Under the pieces are notes generated by a model. It was not told the origin of the DNA and did not search any database. It worked only from the letters and a program-made list of their open reading frames with translations. This document shows, in pieces, positions 1 through 13,600 of a stretch of DNA of 64,000 nucleotides. Position numbers and translations under genes: made by a program. The stretch's first letter is position 1, and every line of letters starts with the position of its first letter. The stretch comes from Prochilodus magdalenae (lineage: Eukaryota > Chordata > Actinopteri > Characiformes > Prochilodontidae): positions 622,501-686,500 of the forward strand of contig JAMWET010000473.1 in assembly GCA_024036415.1 (NCBI GenBank). The letters are read 5' to 3'.

Positions 1-119
1 TGGCAAAAATGATAAGTTATTCTATAAAGATTTATGAGAAAATTTGATCTAAAATAATCCTCTTATATAAGGAAAAGGAATTTAATATAAGCAAATAGAA
101 TTTAATAAAAATATCAAAA

Positions 120-569
120 GAGAAAGAAGATATGACTCCTTTGAACAGTGCGAGACCTGATAGACTGCCAAACAAGCTTTCATTTTGAGAGAGGAGTGAA
201 AGAATCCACAGGTGTTTCTGTCTGTCCTTCTACAGTGAGAAGAGAACTAAGTGCTAAGAGGGAGGATGTGTAGCGGTCAACAAGCTGTTACCGAGAAATA
301 AAAAAATAGACTAAACGGAGAGAATCAAAGAAGCTGCTGGCTTGGCCAATCCATTGCTCAGAACAAAGGACTGGCCATCCCACCACCTGACCTCAACATC
401 AATGAATGTGTTTGAATTGTGAGAAGCAGAAAATGCAATCAACTTATGAACTTCAAAGGTGTGGAACAATATCCCTGCAGATTTTTGGAACAACTGTAGA
501 ATCCACCAAAAACTAATAACTTGTACTAAATACATTAAGAGTGGTCTCTGACTTTTGCACATTGCTGTA
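120..569 (+). mobile_element. Decayed Tc1-like element, family A, copy 1
   Basis: Conceptual fragments in several frames keep the HTH part (GVSVCPSTVRREL at about 210-250) and the C-terminal DDE region (WPSHHLTST, a broken PDLN...E segment, at about 370-420). The 3' end carries the terminal repeat GTGGTCTCTGACTTTTGCAC (540-559), shared inverted with the copies at 1634 and 61018. Stops and frameshifts are throughout. The 5' terminal repeat was not found. Confidence 0.7.
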
Positions 570-1633
570 AGTAGTACAGTCTACACTCAAACGGGTATTC
601 TAAAGCAGGGAGCTCTAAAATGTACAGAAGATGGGTACACCAGGACCAGGGCTACATGAAAAACCCCTGTCTTTCATTTTGCTCTGCATTAGGCTGTCTG
701 AGTTGTACCTTGAAACAAAAAAAGAAGTGAATGTAAAAAACGAGTTTGCATTCTGTGGTTTAAATGAAACATGCTCCGCATTTAATATCCTGGGAGGAGA
801 CAGAAATGGTCTTTGAATCACAGAGAAAAGGCTGCTTATTTTTCTTGGAAATCCTTGAATACTGAGTGCTATTTTCAGAGAAAGACTCCAGCTATGAATA
901 ATGAAGAACAGTTCAAAGCCTCTTTCACTATTGAGGCCATCACTTCTTACCCTGCACTCATGATAAAGCGATCGCTAATATGCTCATTTAACTCCACAAC
1001 TGCTAACTTTCGTCAGCTTGTTCAAACTGGCTTTCATCCGCCGTAAGAGCAACACAGCGGCCCCAGGTCTGAACAAGACTTTTGAGCTATTGTGTTTTGC
1101 CAGGCTGAAGTTGCTACCTGAGCTGCGGTTTATTACAAAAAAAAAAACTGACACTTAATCATATTTTTACAACAAAACAGGCCTCGCCTAGCTGCACAGA
1201 GCGAGGGAAGGTAAAAAAGGGTCTCGCCCCCTCACTGAAGAAGCTACAACGCTGTCACGCAGCACAGGACTTGTGAGCGTTGCCCACGGCTAGCCCAGGA
1301 ATCGTGACAGCAGTGAGATTCTGATAAGCCCTGCTTTTTTATGTTTGTTTGCCCAAAGTGTTGCACAACAGCAATTCACAAGGTTTCTCAGCAGCGTAAT
1401 CCAAACACTGTCAGCCGTTTAGACACAGACAAGAGCATTCTGGCTGTTGCAAAATGTTTTTTGTTCATAGCATAAAACAATGTGCTAATGTTCCCACAGT
1501 AGTGACAATTTGAAGATTCATGTGTAAAAGTAAGTCTACTCCATAGCCAGGACCCAAATGTGAGAAATGATTAGATGTAATTTGAGTATTTAGAGTAATT
1601 AGAGTCAACTGTTACATTGTAGATATACAGTAA
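570..1633. other. No gene recognised between the two family A copies
   Basis: Short ORFs here (631-816, 813-1046) have no motif or composition that suggests coding. There is an A run near 1138. Nothing else was recognised. Confidence 0.6.
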
Positions 1634-1945
1634 ACAGTGTGCAAAAGTCAGAGACCACCCTTTGTTTTATTTCAAGGCAAAGCAGTCCCGAAGTACAGCT
1701 TATTCAGTTTCAGGACTGTCACTGAGAGAAAGAAGAAACCCTGCAAATTAAAGAAAACATGCTCCTGGATTTATCAGAACAGTGGACTGACCATCCAAGA
1801 GAGTTCGGACCTCAGCAATGAATGTGTTTGGGATTACTCGGATCATGAAAAGCAGAAGATGCAACCAACTTCTAAGACTGAACTTTGGAGGTGTGGAAAT
1901 ATATCCCAGCAGATGTCTTTGGAAAACTGAAAGTGAGTCTCCTGA
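1634..1945 (+). mobile_element. Decayed Tc1-like element, family A, copy 2
   Basis: Begins with the terminal repeat AGTGTGCAAAAGTCAGAGAC and runs straight into the C-terminal part of a transposase (SSDLSNECVWDY, then KQKMQPTSKTELW). This resembles copy 1 at 395-480. The middle of the gene is missing, so this is an internally deleted copy. The 3' terminal repeat is not clear. Confidence 0.7.
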
Positions 1946-3280
1946 AAATAATGGTAAAAAAGTAAAAGCTACAAATAAGATGGCCATGTATTTGCATGCA
2001 CACTCATATAATAAATATTAGCTGCATATGCAAAATGAAATATGCATTAAGTTTAAACTCTCCAGTAACTCTCTTTTCCTCATTTTTGGTAAAGAGTTCT
2101 AGAAATAATTCAAAGGCCTCATCTTCTAAGGAGCAGCCGCCATCAGTGTCTCCATCAGAGTAACTATGTGCTAATGAGCCGCTTGACCTTTAACCCTAAG
2201 TCACAGTGACCTCTAAGTGGTCGACATTGCTCAGCGAAAGCCTGTAAACAGAACAGCACTGAGTAGTATATTCCTTGGTTTTATCCTGATGTCAGGGAGA
2301 GATATTTGACACTTTTGACAGCCGTTTAACTCTCTCGCCTGGATGCCTTGTGGTGGTGTCACACAATATTCCTGTTGTACTGATGTAGGCTGAAATCACT
2401 GTGCTATGTGCCAGTGTGGAAGGAGAGTAAAACATAATACTGCCAAAGAGAAATTATACTTTTATTGTTTAATTTATTTATTTATTTTTACAAAATTAAA
2501 CAATTAAGATGGAAACAAAATGTTCCCGAGTGGTCTAATGGTTTGATGCACCATTTCAGAGAAGCTCTCATTTTCAGAGAGTAAGAATTGTTCACAGTGA
2601 TGTTGATGAGTGAGTTTAATGTCTCTCAATGAAAGCTACATGAAATTGATAAGCTGATTTTTAAAAGAGTTTTGAGATATAAACTCAGATATAAAAAAGT
2701 TTAAAATAATATTTTTAGACAATGTGATGATGGAAAGTTACAATAAACCACAAGAGCATGTGCATTACAGCGATTTTACCTTTAGTCTCCATTGAAAATT
2801 ATTTGGTGGAAGGTGCTCTGACGTGACCATATGTCAGCCAATAGTAGAAGAAGAGTAGTGATTTGTAATTCATAATCCAAACAATAAGCCTGTTACCAGA
2901 AAGATATGCTGTCCACCCCAATTATAAGAAACAAGGAAAAGCATGGTCCCTCTTCCTTCTTCTTAACTTCTTACCAGTTTAGAAGACTTAACCAGCATCA
3001 GACTTTATCCCTTTACTCACTAACAGTTTCTCTAGTCGTGGAAAATAACGCCATTGTGAACTCTTGTTTTGTCTCTTTGTAACAGTCATGGAGAGGGCAG
3101 CGGCAGTGGCTGCCTGTTCTAAAATGACCTAACCGAGAGCAGAACCTTCAACACAAGTTACAAGAAGTTATGTCTTCAGATTAACATTGGTATTTCTTCA
3201 CTGTCTCATATTGGAACGATGGCAGGCTCGATACTACAGTGAGTCAGTATCACCTAAGTAGATATCTCTGCAATACAATA
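1946..3280. other. Intergenic; one AT-rich hairpin
   Basis: No coding region seen. A perfect 12-bp inverted repeat (ATTGTTTAATTT at 2464-2475 and its complement at 2493-2504) flanks a 17-nt AT-rich loop. The rest is unrecognised. Confidence 0.6.
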
Positions 3281-3620
3281 CATTTACATTTACATTTACA
3301 TTTAAGGCATTTAGCAGACGCTCTTATCCAGAGCCACTTACAACTGTGCTTAGTGATCTGTTGGATAATATTCCAGTTAGTAGGAAGTTTAGAGCCTAAA
3401 ACTCACCATGAGCTCAGACACTGCCCGAACAGGGGGCCAGTGCTGGTACCTAGAGAAAGGTCATTATAAGTGCAACACAGTATACATTGACAAAGGTCAT
3501 TATAAGTGCAATACAAAAAGGTTATAAAATTGCCACACGATACACACACAATTTACACGTCTGCTAGAGTTCACTCACTTAAGTGCTTTACGAAGAGATG
3601 GGTCTTCAGTCTGCGTTACA
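3281..3620 (-). mobile_element. SINE/LINE 3' tail and attached dispersed repeat
   Basis: CATTTACATTTACATTTA leads into GGCATTTAGCAGACGCTCTT and ATCCAGAGCCACTTACAA. This is the reverse complement of the tail of the SINE at 33305-33518. The following 250 bp, ending near GATGGGTCTTCAGTCTGCG, resembles a common teleost repeat that I cannot place in a family. Confidence 0.65.
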
Positions 3621-6600
3621 TAGATGTCTTTCATATACCATAGATACTGCAAGTATTTAGTGCATATTTTAGTTCATGTTTGAATGTTTTAAACTAAATA
3701 TTTACAAATTGCACTTTTAAGTAAGAGAAACTAAGAGCTACTCTCACTTTACAGCTTTAGCATCCAAGTCTAAACATCTACAACTCCATGTCACAGTGTG
3801 TCTTCATCACTTACTTGGGTGAAGAACACCATCTCATAAGCATAAGTCTTTAAATCAGTTTCCCTTTCATTACAAATCTCTCTCTGCAGAAACATCTTCA
3901 ACAAAATACATAAAAACTGACTTCATGAAAGCTGTTTTCTGTTGTGAGATGACCAAGTGAAACCAAGAGATGGAGCAGATGTGGCTCTTTGGTACCACGA
4001 GAAAATGGCTTACCGGATTCCTTCACCGCCACTCCACCCCCAAAGACACCCCCATCCTCATCCTCCTCGCAAACTTGTTTTTGCTCATAATTTACAGTCA
4101 TGTCCCCCTTCAAGTTTTCAGCCATAACTGATGGATGTTGGCAGCCTTGACCTCTGCTTTAGAAAGCGCTCCAAAAGGAAGCTTCCAGTGCTTCCTCCCC
4201 AGGCTATTCTCAGCGTGGTAAAACCGCAACTCGCTCACAAGAAGTAGTGAATCCAGTGATTCACTACTGCCTGTACAATAATAGGGAGTTATCTTTAAAG
4301 GAAGAGCCCACAGAAACTAACCACTGTGTCGGGCTCATCTTTCAGCATCATTAGCTCAGATTTGTTCGCTTTGTAAAATAAATCAGAGTGCCCTCCTGAG
4401 AGATCAAGGTGCTGTGGTCACACTCAGTTGCTTTTCTGCTTCCCGTCAGGCTGTATGCTTCACCTGCAGGGTCAACGTCAGTTTTTCTACTGTCCCAGGT
4501 TCACAGTTCACGTGGTGCGGCAAGATAAGAGTCTTGAAGCAGACAAACACAAACCCCTAAGTCCAGCTATAGGTTGCCCTATAAAGGATTTATTCAAATA
4601 TGTCAATAATTAATCAAATAAATGATGTAATTTGTTTGTTTACTCATTATTGCTTTGTCTCAGTAGAGTTGGTGCTCTAACATTTGAAATGTATTATTAA
4701 TCTATAATAGCTACAGACGACAACCTATACAAAGATCACAGTGCTATGTCTGCACTACTGTAGTAGTGATATTGTTACAGCCCTTGTTAGATATCTCTTC
4801 CTCCATAGAATGTTTGCATGTGATCTAATATAAATGCCAAATACATCAATATTATAGGAATAACATGGGTTTTACACTATTTGCTTTTATTCCAGATATA
4901 GTCAATAAGTTGGGAAATGTTTGATGACTAGATTTAGCTTTTTTATTTTAGCACTGAGACTACACGGCTAATGCTGCTAGCAAACCCTAGAAGTCAATAG
5001 ACACCCAAATACTGTGGATCTTCAAAACGTCTCTCAGTCCACTCAAACCACATCCAGGTCTTCACTAACTTCAAGCAGACCTGCCAGTGTGGTTTAGAGC
5101 ACAGTATGACTTACTGTGAACTAAGCAAATGAACAAAACCGTCGCTTTACAAGAAATTCACACAGCGTTGTGTGTGTGCATATCTTTTCTAATTGGGAGC
5201 AGGACCTTCAACATGACTGAGCTTTAGACTATACATGATATGCCAGATTCTGACTCCCTGTCATATTAAGTTTAAAAATAACTGGCATAAATAGAAAAAA
5301 CAGGCTGGGTTACTTTTTACATCTAGAGTTGATTAGCAACATTAGCCTGGTGGGTCCAGCTAAAGCAAAATTGGAAGCTGGTAGCTCCAGCTAAGAAGCA
5401 ACATTTGAACTCTAAACTTGTGTTGGCTGAATGGTTACATCTTGGGTGGAGTTTTTGTCTGCTCATTGTCCACTGCATTAGACTCTTTCCCCTTGTTGAT
5501 CCACCTTGTAAAAGTAAAGTCAGAGAAAATAACTGATCTGTTGCTGCATAGTTTGTATTGGTCATCCTCTAGTCCTTCATCAGTGATCACAGGATGCTGC
5601 GCACAGAATGCTGTTGGCTGAATCTGATAAATGGACAGTGAGTGTTGATACAAAGTAGGTATAATTTATAAAATACATACATACATGCCTGTACACACAC
5701 ACAAACCCTTACTCACACATACTTGTGATTGCTAGACTGCAAGTTCATGGGTCCCATGACAACTCTGCCAGCTCCAGTGACTACTTGCAAAAGGTTCCTG
5801 TCTTGGAAGCAGCTAATTGATGGAATTAGCATCATCACTGGGGCTCCAAAATAGTAGTGAAACCCTTTAATGAACTCACCTCTCTGGCCCCAAATGACAT
5901 CACACCACACATACTGAGTTCAGCAGTGCTGAGAAGATGCTACTCAAGGGCACGTCTCAATGTTACACATTCCGCCCCTCTGTCCCTCATTTCCCTTGGG
6001 CATGAGCGGTCCCATAAATCATATCAGATCATAAAATGACGGCCTTGATTCTCGCAAACATGCACCCGCAGAACACTCCGAACATATGTAAGCTGATAAC
6101 CCTATAAACCTCTGACTTTACCCCTTAAGCAGCACAATGCACCTTTTTTGCAAACACACAAACAACACAATCATGAAGCAACGCCATAAATCTTCCCATA
6201 AAACCAAAGCTTTACGCTGAAAGCACAAACAAGCATATCCAGGCATGCTCACAACCACTGACAAAGGACTTGATAAAATGCTCAATAAGCCTGTCAAATG
6301 CCAGAGGGCAGTGGAGTTAGTGCATGCTTCATGTCAGACGGTGCCAACAGTCCAGATTCCCATTAGCTTCTGCCCACAACCTGTGCATGGGGTCTGTGAT
6401 TGTCAGAGATGGAAACTACCACATGTAGTAATAACAGTAATTAAAACTTTTTTGTTTTTTTGGCTTATTTGATTTTAATTATCCTGCAGAAACAGAAAAC
6501 TGTGCGCTAATACAGTAACAGGTTCTGACATATAGCCTAATGAAATCCTAATACAGTTACATGACCAGTTACCTCACATTTACCTCAGAGCTGTTATTAC

Positions 6601-9425
6601 TGTATCCACGGTTTAGAGCTAGCTGTTGCTAACGCTGCTCAGTTCACTTGAAACATGTTTAGCCTAGCCGTTAGCTTACCTTGGCTTTTTTGCTCTAAAT
6701 CTGAACCTCTAAAGTAGAAACCCTGTACCACCTCATCTCAATCTATGAATCTCGTCAAACCCTGCAGGTATTTATAGCTCAATCATTCTTATGTAACGCC
6801 TTTTGCAAGAGCTTGAAGTTACTATCACCATAAACAAGCAAGGTGAGTAATTTTTGGTCCAGTTTGCTTTTGAACCTTCTGGCTTAGATCTTTTTGATTC
6901 GTTGCTACTATGTCCCTTCCAGGCCCAGACGCTCCTGCTGTGGTTTAGCACCTCCTGTTCGGCCTGGAAAATGCTTACCGATCACTCACTGATGCTACAC
7001 TTCTCTCTCAACCACTTGGCTTCCAATCTCCAAGTTCTCATTTTGTGGCTGGAGAAACTCGACCCCATCCAATTCATCCACCTCAAAACTCAGACCCCAC
7101 ATAGCCTTTGCACTGCGCTCCAGGGCCGTGCTCATATTTCTAGTGTGGGTCGAGGTCCCGGGGAGCCCACATGCTCCGGGCTCAGCAAGAGATGTGAACT
7201 CACCCAGAAGAGTTATGAACACGTTCCAAGCCTTAAGTATCTCGTATGTTATTTAAGCGTGACAAATGGATGGTTGTCACAGGGTCGAGTCTATAAACTA
7301 GCCACTTACAAAATGCCTACTCTTACAAAACGCTCCTCCAGAACATGTCGTCAGTCTCGATATTGACACTCTGCAGCCCGGCCCACTTGAGTTGCGTAAG
7401 ATTCGGTACAGTTTGAAGAGGGCAAAGGAAAAATGGTGCTTGCTCAGTAAGCCTGGGGTTAACGGAATGGTTTGATGAAAAGGCTGTGTATACAATATTT
7501 CTCTAACAGTAATCCTTTATTGGATTTTTGTGGCTTTTGAGTAATTTCTATGACATGCTGTTAAAAATGGACAAAAGCTGCACAAAATTCAGGCTTTAAG
7601 ATGGCTGCTGCTATTGGTTTTAGCTCTGTTACATGCTTTCGTTCTTTTTTGTAGATGCTGTGCAATGTCAGAAACCACATAAGCATGCCTATTTGAGAAT
7701 ATTGCACAATGCGCTGATAAGTAGGATTCAGTTTGCATAATGCTAAATGGTAACTATAAAGCTTCTGTTCCGTGTTAGCTATATTGGCTTTGTAGCTAAT
7801 AAGGACCAAACATGTCCAGAGTATATTTACTATGGGGGAAAATGATGTACCTTTTTAACCAAACCGTTACTTTAAACCTGAAGTCTTACAGTGAAAATAC
7901 CTTAACAACCAGCCTTACCAGGACCAAATGTAAGTGATACATAAAGTGATGATCTGTATGATACTCAGTGGGTATCAAAGATAATAAAACTTTCCGATGT
8001 ACCTCTTATGCGCACAAGCGTCTAGATCCTAAGCAGCTTTTTGAAAGCCTAATCACAGTGAACCAGGTCTTTATAATGTAGGTCAGCTCATTGGTTTATT
8101 TTAGGTCGTTGATTAACAGTAGGAGCGGAGCTGAGAGACAGTACATTAAATGAAGCAAATGACTTCTCACTTATTCCAGCTGGTATCTCTGTCGGCAATC
8201 TCGTCTAGAGAACAAGGACACACTTTTTTTGCCTGTAGCCATGTCCACAACCAAGCTGAAGCATGGTTACAGAGTGAACGCTGCTGCTATGAGTAAACAG
8301 CTATTGTCATATACTTAATACAGTTATTATACTATATGTAGATTATATTACATGTTATAATATTTCCTGCAATGTATCTTACTTTATCCGTTTACTGATG
8401 CAATTTTTGTTTACTTTTTAAAAGAAAACAAACTGAGCTTAAAGCTGTTCGTCTCTTAGTTAAAATACATTATGTACCAAATGGGGTTTTCAAAAAATGC
8501 TGAAAGCAACATTAATAACCTAGTATTAACTCAATTATTATGACCTCATGAGAATTTGCTATTATTTCAATCAAGCCACAATGCCTTAAACTTATGAAGA
8601 ATTTACTAAATTAAAGGTAATTTTTAGCACAAGAGCTTTTGTCTTATTTCTTATGCACTGGATCATGCCATACAGCTAGTGTTTATTGGCTGTAAAGAAA
8701 AAGAAATAAGAAACAGATTTCAGCTAGCGGACCTGCTTACCTCAGCTCCTCTTCTTGTTCCTTTAGTCTTTTCTGGGTTGAATCACTGAATTAGTCTGTC
8801 AACAATGCAACTCTAAGTCACGTTTTAATCCTTACGCTTTGGCTCTGTTTGTCATGCATTTGTTGAATCTGTTGGAGAGGCTGTAAACAAAAGCAGAGCA
8901 TTTCTCAAGGCACTGATGCTGGTTTCTATAAAGCAATTAGACAAGCTTCAGGGCAACTCCACTAAGAACAGATGCTTAATGAGTTCCTGAGATGTAATCC
9001 AAAAGGCAAGATCCTATTCATAGTAGAGAGAATATGCTGTAAAATGTGTTTGAACTGGGAGTCAACATTAACAAGCATAGAGATTGTAGTGATGCACTGT
9101 GGTGATGCACTTGGCGCATCAATCAGTTCATTTAATAAGCTCTCCAGATTGTCTGTAGAAGATGTGTGAAAGTGTAAAGCTCTTACAGAAATTGGACTAA
9201 AGAACACGCTAAACTTTGCAGCAGTGGGAAGTGTATGTCGTTTTTTTACCAAAAGGCGTCAAAGTTTTAATGAGCGATTATCATTAACAATCACAATTTA
9301 GTAGGGAGAAAAAGCATTACAGCACTCCTCAAACAATGTGATGTTATGGTGTCAGTCAAAAGCATGTTATCATTGTCTTCAGAAGATCTTCTGATACGAT
9401 CTACACTTAATAAAAGGAGGACATA
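3621..9425. other. Intergenic, nothing recognised
   Basis: ORFs are short and random-looking on both strands. The longest, a 170-codon plus-strand frame at 6854-7366, has no recognisable domain. A perfect 11-bp stem hairpin lies at 4243-4268. No RNA gene was seen. Confidence 0.55.
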
Positions 9426-9959
9426 CAGGGGTTGGACAATGAAACTGAAACACCTGTCATTTTAGTGTGTAACGTCTCATGGCTAAATTGGACCAGCCTG
9501 GTGGCCAATCTTCATTAATTGCACATTGCACCAGTAAGAGCAGAGTGTGAAGGTTCAGTTAGCAGGTAAGAGCACAGTTCTGCTCAAAATACTGCAATGC
9601 ACACAACATTATGGGTGACATACCAGAGTTCAAAAGAGGACAGATTGTTGGTGCACATCTTGCTGGCGCATCTGTGACCAAGACAGCAAGTCTTTGTGAT
9701 GTATCAAGAGCCACGGTATCCAGGGTAATGTCAGCATACCACCAAGAAGGACGAACCACATCCAACAGGATTAACTGTGGACGCAAGAGGGAAGCTGTCT
9801 GAAAGGGATGTTCGGGTGCTAACCCGGATTGTATCCAAAAAACATAAAACCACGGCTGCCCAAATGACGCTGTATTGGCCGCAAAAGGAGGCCCTACACC
9901 ATACTAATAAATGATTGTGGTCTAAAACCAGGTGTTTCAGTTTCATTGTCCAACCCCTG
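9426..9959 (+). mobile_element. Tc1-like internal-deletion derivative, family B, copy 1 (534 bp)
   Basis: Ends are CAGGGGTTGGACAATGAAAC and its inverted copy, flanked by TA on both sides (9424-9425, 9960-9961). Inside, a frame from 9611 starts MGDIPEFKRGQIVGAHLAGA and includes an HTH-like segment (ASLCDVSRATVSRVM), typical of the Tc1 transposase N-terminus. It frameshifts near GRKREAV and then jumps to the last codons (VLAAKGGPTPY). The whole catalytic region is missing. Confidence 0.88.
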
Positions 9960-11289
9960 TACTGCTTAAGTATGGTTACACAGATTGGCAGAATGTGTCC
10001 AGTATTAGGGAACAGTGATTCTACAATGGCCGCAGCACTGGATGTGTCCTGTGGTTGCACAGCACATGCTTAGTGTTTAGGTTAATGTAGTTCAATACAA
10101 AAAGTAACTGTAATAGAAACTGTGACCTTTTATTTTATATACTCTAAAGTAACTAAATTTATATGGGTTGCTGTGAAATGGCATTTGTCATTCGTATCCC
10201 TACGTTACACTGACATAGCAAAAGACATGGGGCAGCAGTATGTAAACTGATTGTAAAGTAGTGTTACCTCATGGTCCACTGTGGGTGGTAATGCTCTCTA
10301 TGATGTATCCCTGGTGCACACATGACCCACAATGTCCCATCCTTCTGGCACCTGCTATCATGCCTCGTTCTAACTCACATCGCCTTGCCATGAGTACACA
10401 AGCCAATGTTCAGCCCCTTTCACAAGGTAACACCCCATAACTTATATAGGTGTGGCCATTCCAAAGCTGTCCCCTGATGTAACATGACTCCATAATCAAT
10501 TTACATACTGCTATCGCACTTTTTGTATGAAGGTGTATCTTTGGGACAAGAATGACATTAAAATAAACAAGTCTGCAGTGGAGTGGCCTGTTTAAAATAA
10601 CATTGTGTTCAGTGACACAGTTACAGGTGCAAAGAGGGATAGATTATGCCCAACAGACCAATATGAAGTAAACAGGAGCAATAAGTGGGAAACAATGGGC
10701 CAGATCCACAGAATAATGACAAAACGGTTTCCTGTGCTAGTTGGTAGTAGTGATAGTAGGACTATCTTCACATTCCTCTAACATGCATTATATAATGAGA
10801 AAGAATTCATACGAATTCAACCTTGCAAGTGCAGTTCACTCTCAGTATACAGTTGCAGTCTAAAGGGACTTAAAAAGGAAAAACATTTTGTGGGACATCC
10901 CTATTCCCATCACATATATGCTGCTTGAGATTTCAGCAAGCCCAATTTTAACCACTTTCCTGCATCCCTGATATGTCATGTACTCAATAAACCATTTACA
11001 CACCTTCTAATGAGAGAGTTCATGTGTTTTGACCTTAACATTTCTGGGCTGTTTAATGTACGTGTGCTATTATTGTGAAATGGAAGCATTTATGAGCAAC
11101 AGCAGTTCAGCCATGACACGAACTAACAGAACGAGGCTGGAAGGTGTTGAAGCATGTAGCCTGTCTTGCCTGTTTTCTGTGGTATCACTCACTGCAGAGT
11201 TCCTATCTGCTGCTTGAAGGAACATCAGCATATAAACTGCATAAGCTTTATTAAACAAGTTTCCTTGGTCAAGCAACACACAAAGCCAA
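9960..11289. other. Intergenic, nothing recognised
   Basis: Only short non-conserved frames on both strands. No repeat family was recognised with confidence. Confidence 0.55.
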
Positions 11290-11881
11290 GAATCAACTGG
11301 ACTCTGCAGTGGAAATGTGTTCTCTGAAGGGTTAAATCATGCTTCATGGACAAAGAATTATGGCCCGTCTAGCTGTTTTTTGGGGTTTTGGGCTTGAACC
11401 CTTACTTCCAGTGAAGGGTGATGTTAACACTGAAGCATATAAAGATGTTTTAGACAATTCTATGCTTCCAACTTTGTGGCAACAGCTTGGGGAAGGCCTT
11501 TTCCTGTTGTAGCATGACTGTGTCCCTATTTAAAACGTGAGCTCCGTAAAGACATGGTTTGATTAGTCTGGTGTGGACGAGCTCCAGGGGCCCTCACAGA
11601 GCCCTGACCTCAATGCCACAGAACACCTTTGGGATGAATTGGAACGTCAATTGTGAGCCAAGTCTTCCCGACCAATTAGTCACAAAAGCTGTTTTGACTG
11701 AATGGGCACACATTCTCGCAGGCACCCTCCAAAATCTTGTGGAAAGGCTTCCCAGAAGAATGGAGGCTGCAAAGAGTGGGCCTACTTTATGTAAATGCCA
11801 ATGATTTTTAGAATTTTTGCCCAACAGGCTTTTACAGATGTGATGCTCAGGTGTCCACATACTTTTGGCAATATATTGTAT
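11290..11881 (+). mobile_element. Tc1-like remnant, family C, C-terminal half
   Basis: Conceptual fragments include DVNTEAYKDVLDNSMLPTLW, then [20 protein letters not shown] carrying the final catalytic Glu, then NLVERLPRRMEA. The end, GGTGTCCACATACTTTTGGC followed by AATATATTGTA, is the terminal repeat of this common fish family. Several stops and shifts; the 5' half is absent. Confidence 0.85.
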
Positions 11882-13189
11882 TTATGTTTGCTTTCATGTA
11901 AGGTTAACAATACATGTTCCACCACATGTAACAGAGCGCTCTGCTGCCAGTATTTTACTGTAAATGCACATATGCAAACTACACTGCCGTAAAATGTAAT
12001 TACTGAAAATGAGATTACAGTAAAGGACTGGGGGTTGTTTACTGTACGGTTCACAGAATTTTTTTTCCTACAGTAAACACCCAGTCTATGGCTCCAAGCA
12101 CATGTGAATTCGCTTGCTAGACCTTGATGGCAAACCACAACAAGTGTTTCTCACCAGAAAGGATCTCATGAAAAACAGGAGAAGTGTAGAACGTGGGCCT
12201 GTTAAGGGGGAACTACATTCTCTTCCTTTTTTTCTTTTTTCTTTTTACTATTTAAAATACAGTCAGAGAAAAAATGGCCTTGATCAAATTTCCTTAGTTA
12301 ACAAACAACAAGATAGACATACCCAGAAATGGTCTTTGTCTTAGCACATGTTTTCTGTTCTTTTGCCCTCCAAGATGCATTGAAGGTTCCTGGGGTCTTT
12401 TGATATTCGATAGCAAGCAGTTGAGAGACAGCACAAGTCTGGTGTGCATGAAACCAAAGAACTGGGCGGATCTGAGGCACTTCAAGGTCCAGTCTCTTGC
12501 TGTTGTCTCTTTTGCCCACAGGCAATGGGCGCAAAGAATAATGGAGCTGGTACAAGAATGAGCACGGCATTAAACAGAGCATGCTGAAATTAGCCAGCTG
12601 TGTATGCTTTAATGCGCCCACTGTGTTCCACTCAGGTCCTCTGGGCCAGAGGTCATTACTGGGTCACTAGCAAGGCATAGCGCCAACTGTCCATGCCCAC
12701 TACACATTGGTGTGCTGTTTTAAATGGTTGGGAGGATGACACATGGAGGGTGGGAGGCGGGGTGTGCAATTCTAAAGCAGCATGAAATAAACCATGCAAG
12801 TGTGCTGAGAGAAAAAATTGTTGGTAAGTCTACAGCAGCCACCCACGAGCTATTGTACACAGCCTCAAAATGGGCTTGTCTCTGAGAGGGAGCATACTGA
12901 ATAGCTTGTGGCAGACTCCATAGAAGCCAGGCCTGCTGTGAGTGAGCGGGGTTGAGTATATGGGATGGTTCTTTGAAACAGCAGCCCGCTGTCTTTTTGT
13001 AGAGCTTTGAAAATTTCGGTGGCTCTATATTTAGCACACGTTCAGACTGGACTAGGGTTCATTAGAAATACCTCCATCAGGTTTATGTTAGTACATTCGT
13101 TTACTGCACCAGATAAAATTACTTTAAATGCATTATAAATCCACTATATATAGATGCAAACCACTATAAATGCACAGCACGTCTATAAA
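11882..13189. other. Intergenic with a small foldback-like segment
   Basis: At 11985-12085 a GCCGTAAAATGTAATTAC block and a later ACAGTAAACACCC block resemble fish MITEs built on TTTACTGTA motifs; this is weak. No gene was seen in the rest. Confidence 0.4.
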
Positions 13190-13600
13190 ATTATAAATGC
13201 CACATATGTCTTTGTCCTGAGAGCCGTCAGGCTTTTCAAATCTCCCCAGTGGGAATGGAAGAGGGAAGAGGACAGATGAGGACTGAATCTCATGTTAAAT
13301 CAGAGGTTTCTTTATTTGCACTGTTACACTTATTGTATATCCTGTACATCTTAATTCCTGGACACTCAAGACACTTTATCTAAAGACCAATATATGCACA
13401 TGCTTATTATGTTTATTCAGTCGTTATCTGCTGATATCTGTGACCCTTGCACATTTATGCACATTTATTATTTTTGTTGCACTGCCTTATTATCTCTGCG
13501 AGGTTTTTTTTATATATTTTCTACAGTTATATCTGTATTTTTGTGGAAGGACTTACTTGTATATAAATATCTTAACTTTAAAGGTGAAATAAAACTATTT
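13190..13600 (+). mobile_element. Possible LINE 3' end
   Basis: GAGAGCCGTCAGGCTTTTCA would read RAVRLF, the form seen at the C-terminus of fish non-LTR ORF2 proteins (compare QAIRLF in the 63.5-kb element). It is followed by a T-rich 3'-UTR-like stretch with TTGTTGCACTG. There is no clear terminal repeat. Confidence 0.4.

Noticed and set aside
3281..3320. Short CATTTA tandem run as a separate minisatellite
   Set aside because: It is the terminal tail of the SINE/LINE repeat, not an independent array.
6854..7366. 170-codon plus-strand frame (and an overlapping 75-codon minus-strand frame)
   Set aside because: No recognisable domain, signal peptide or repeat; both strands are open over the same span, as happens by chance; no splice or promoter context.
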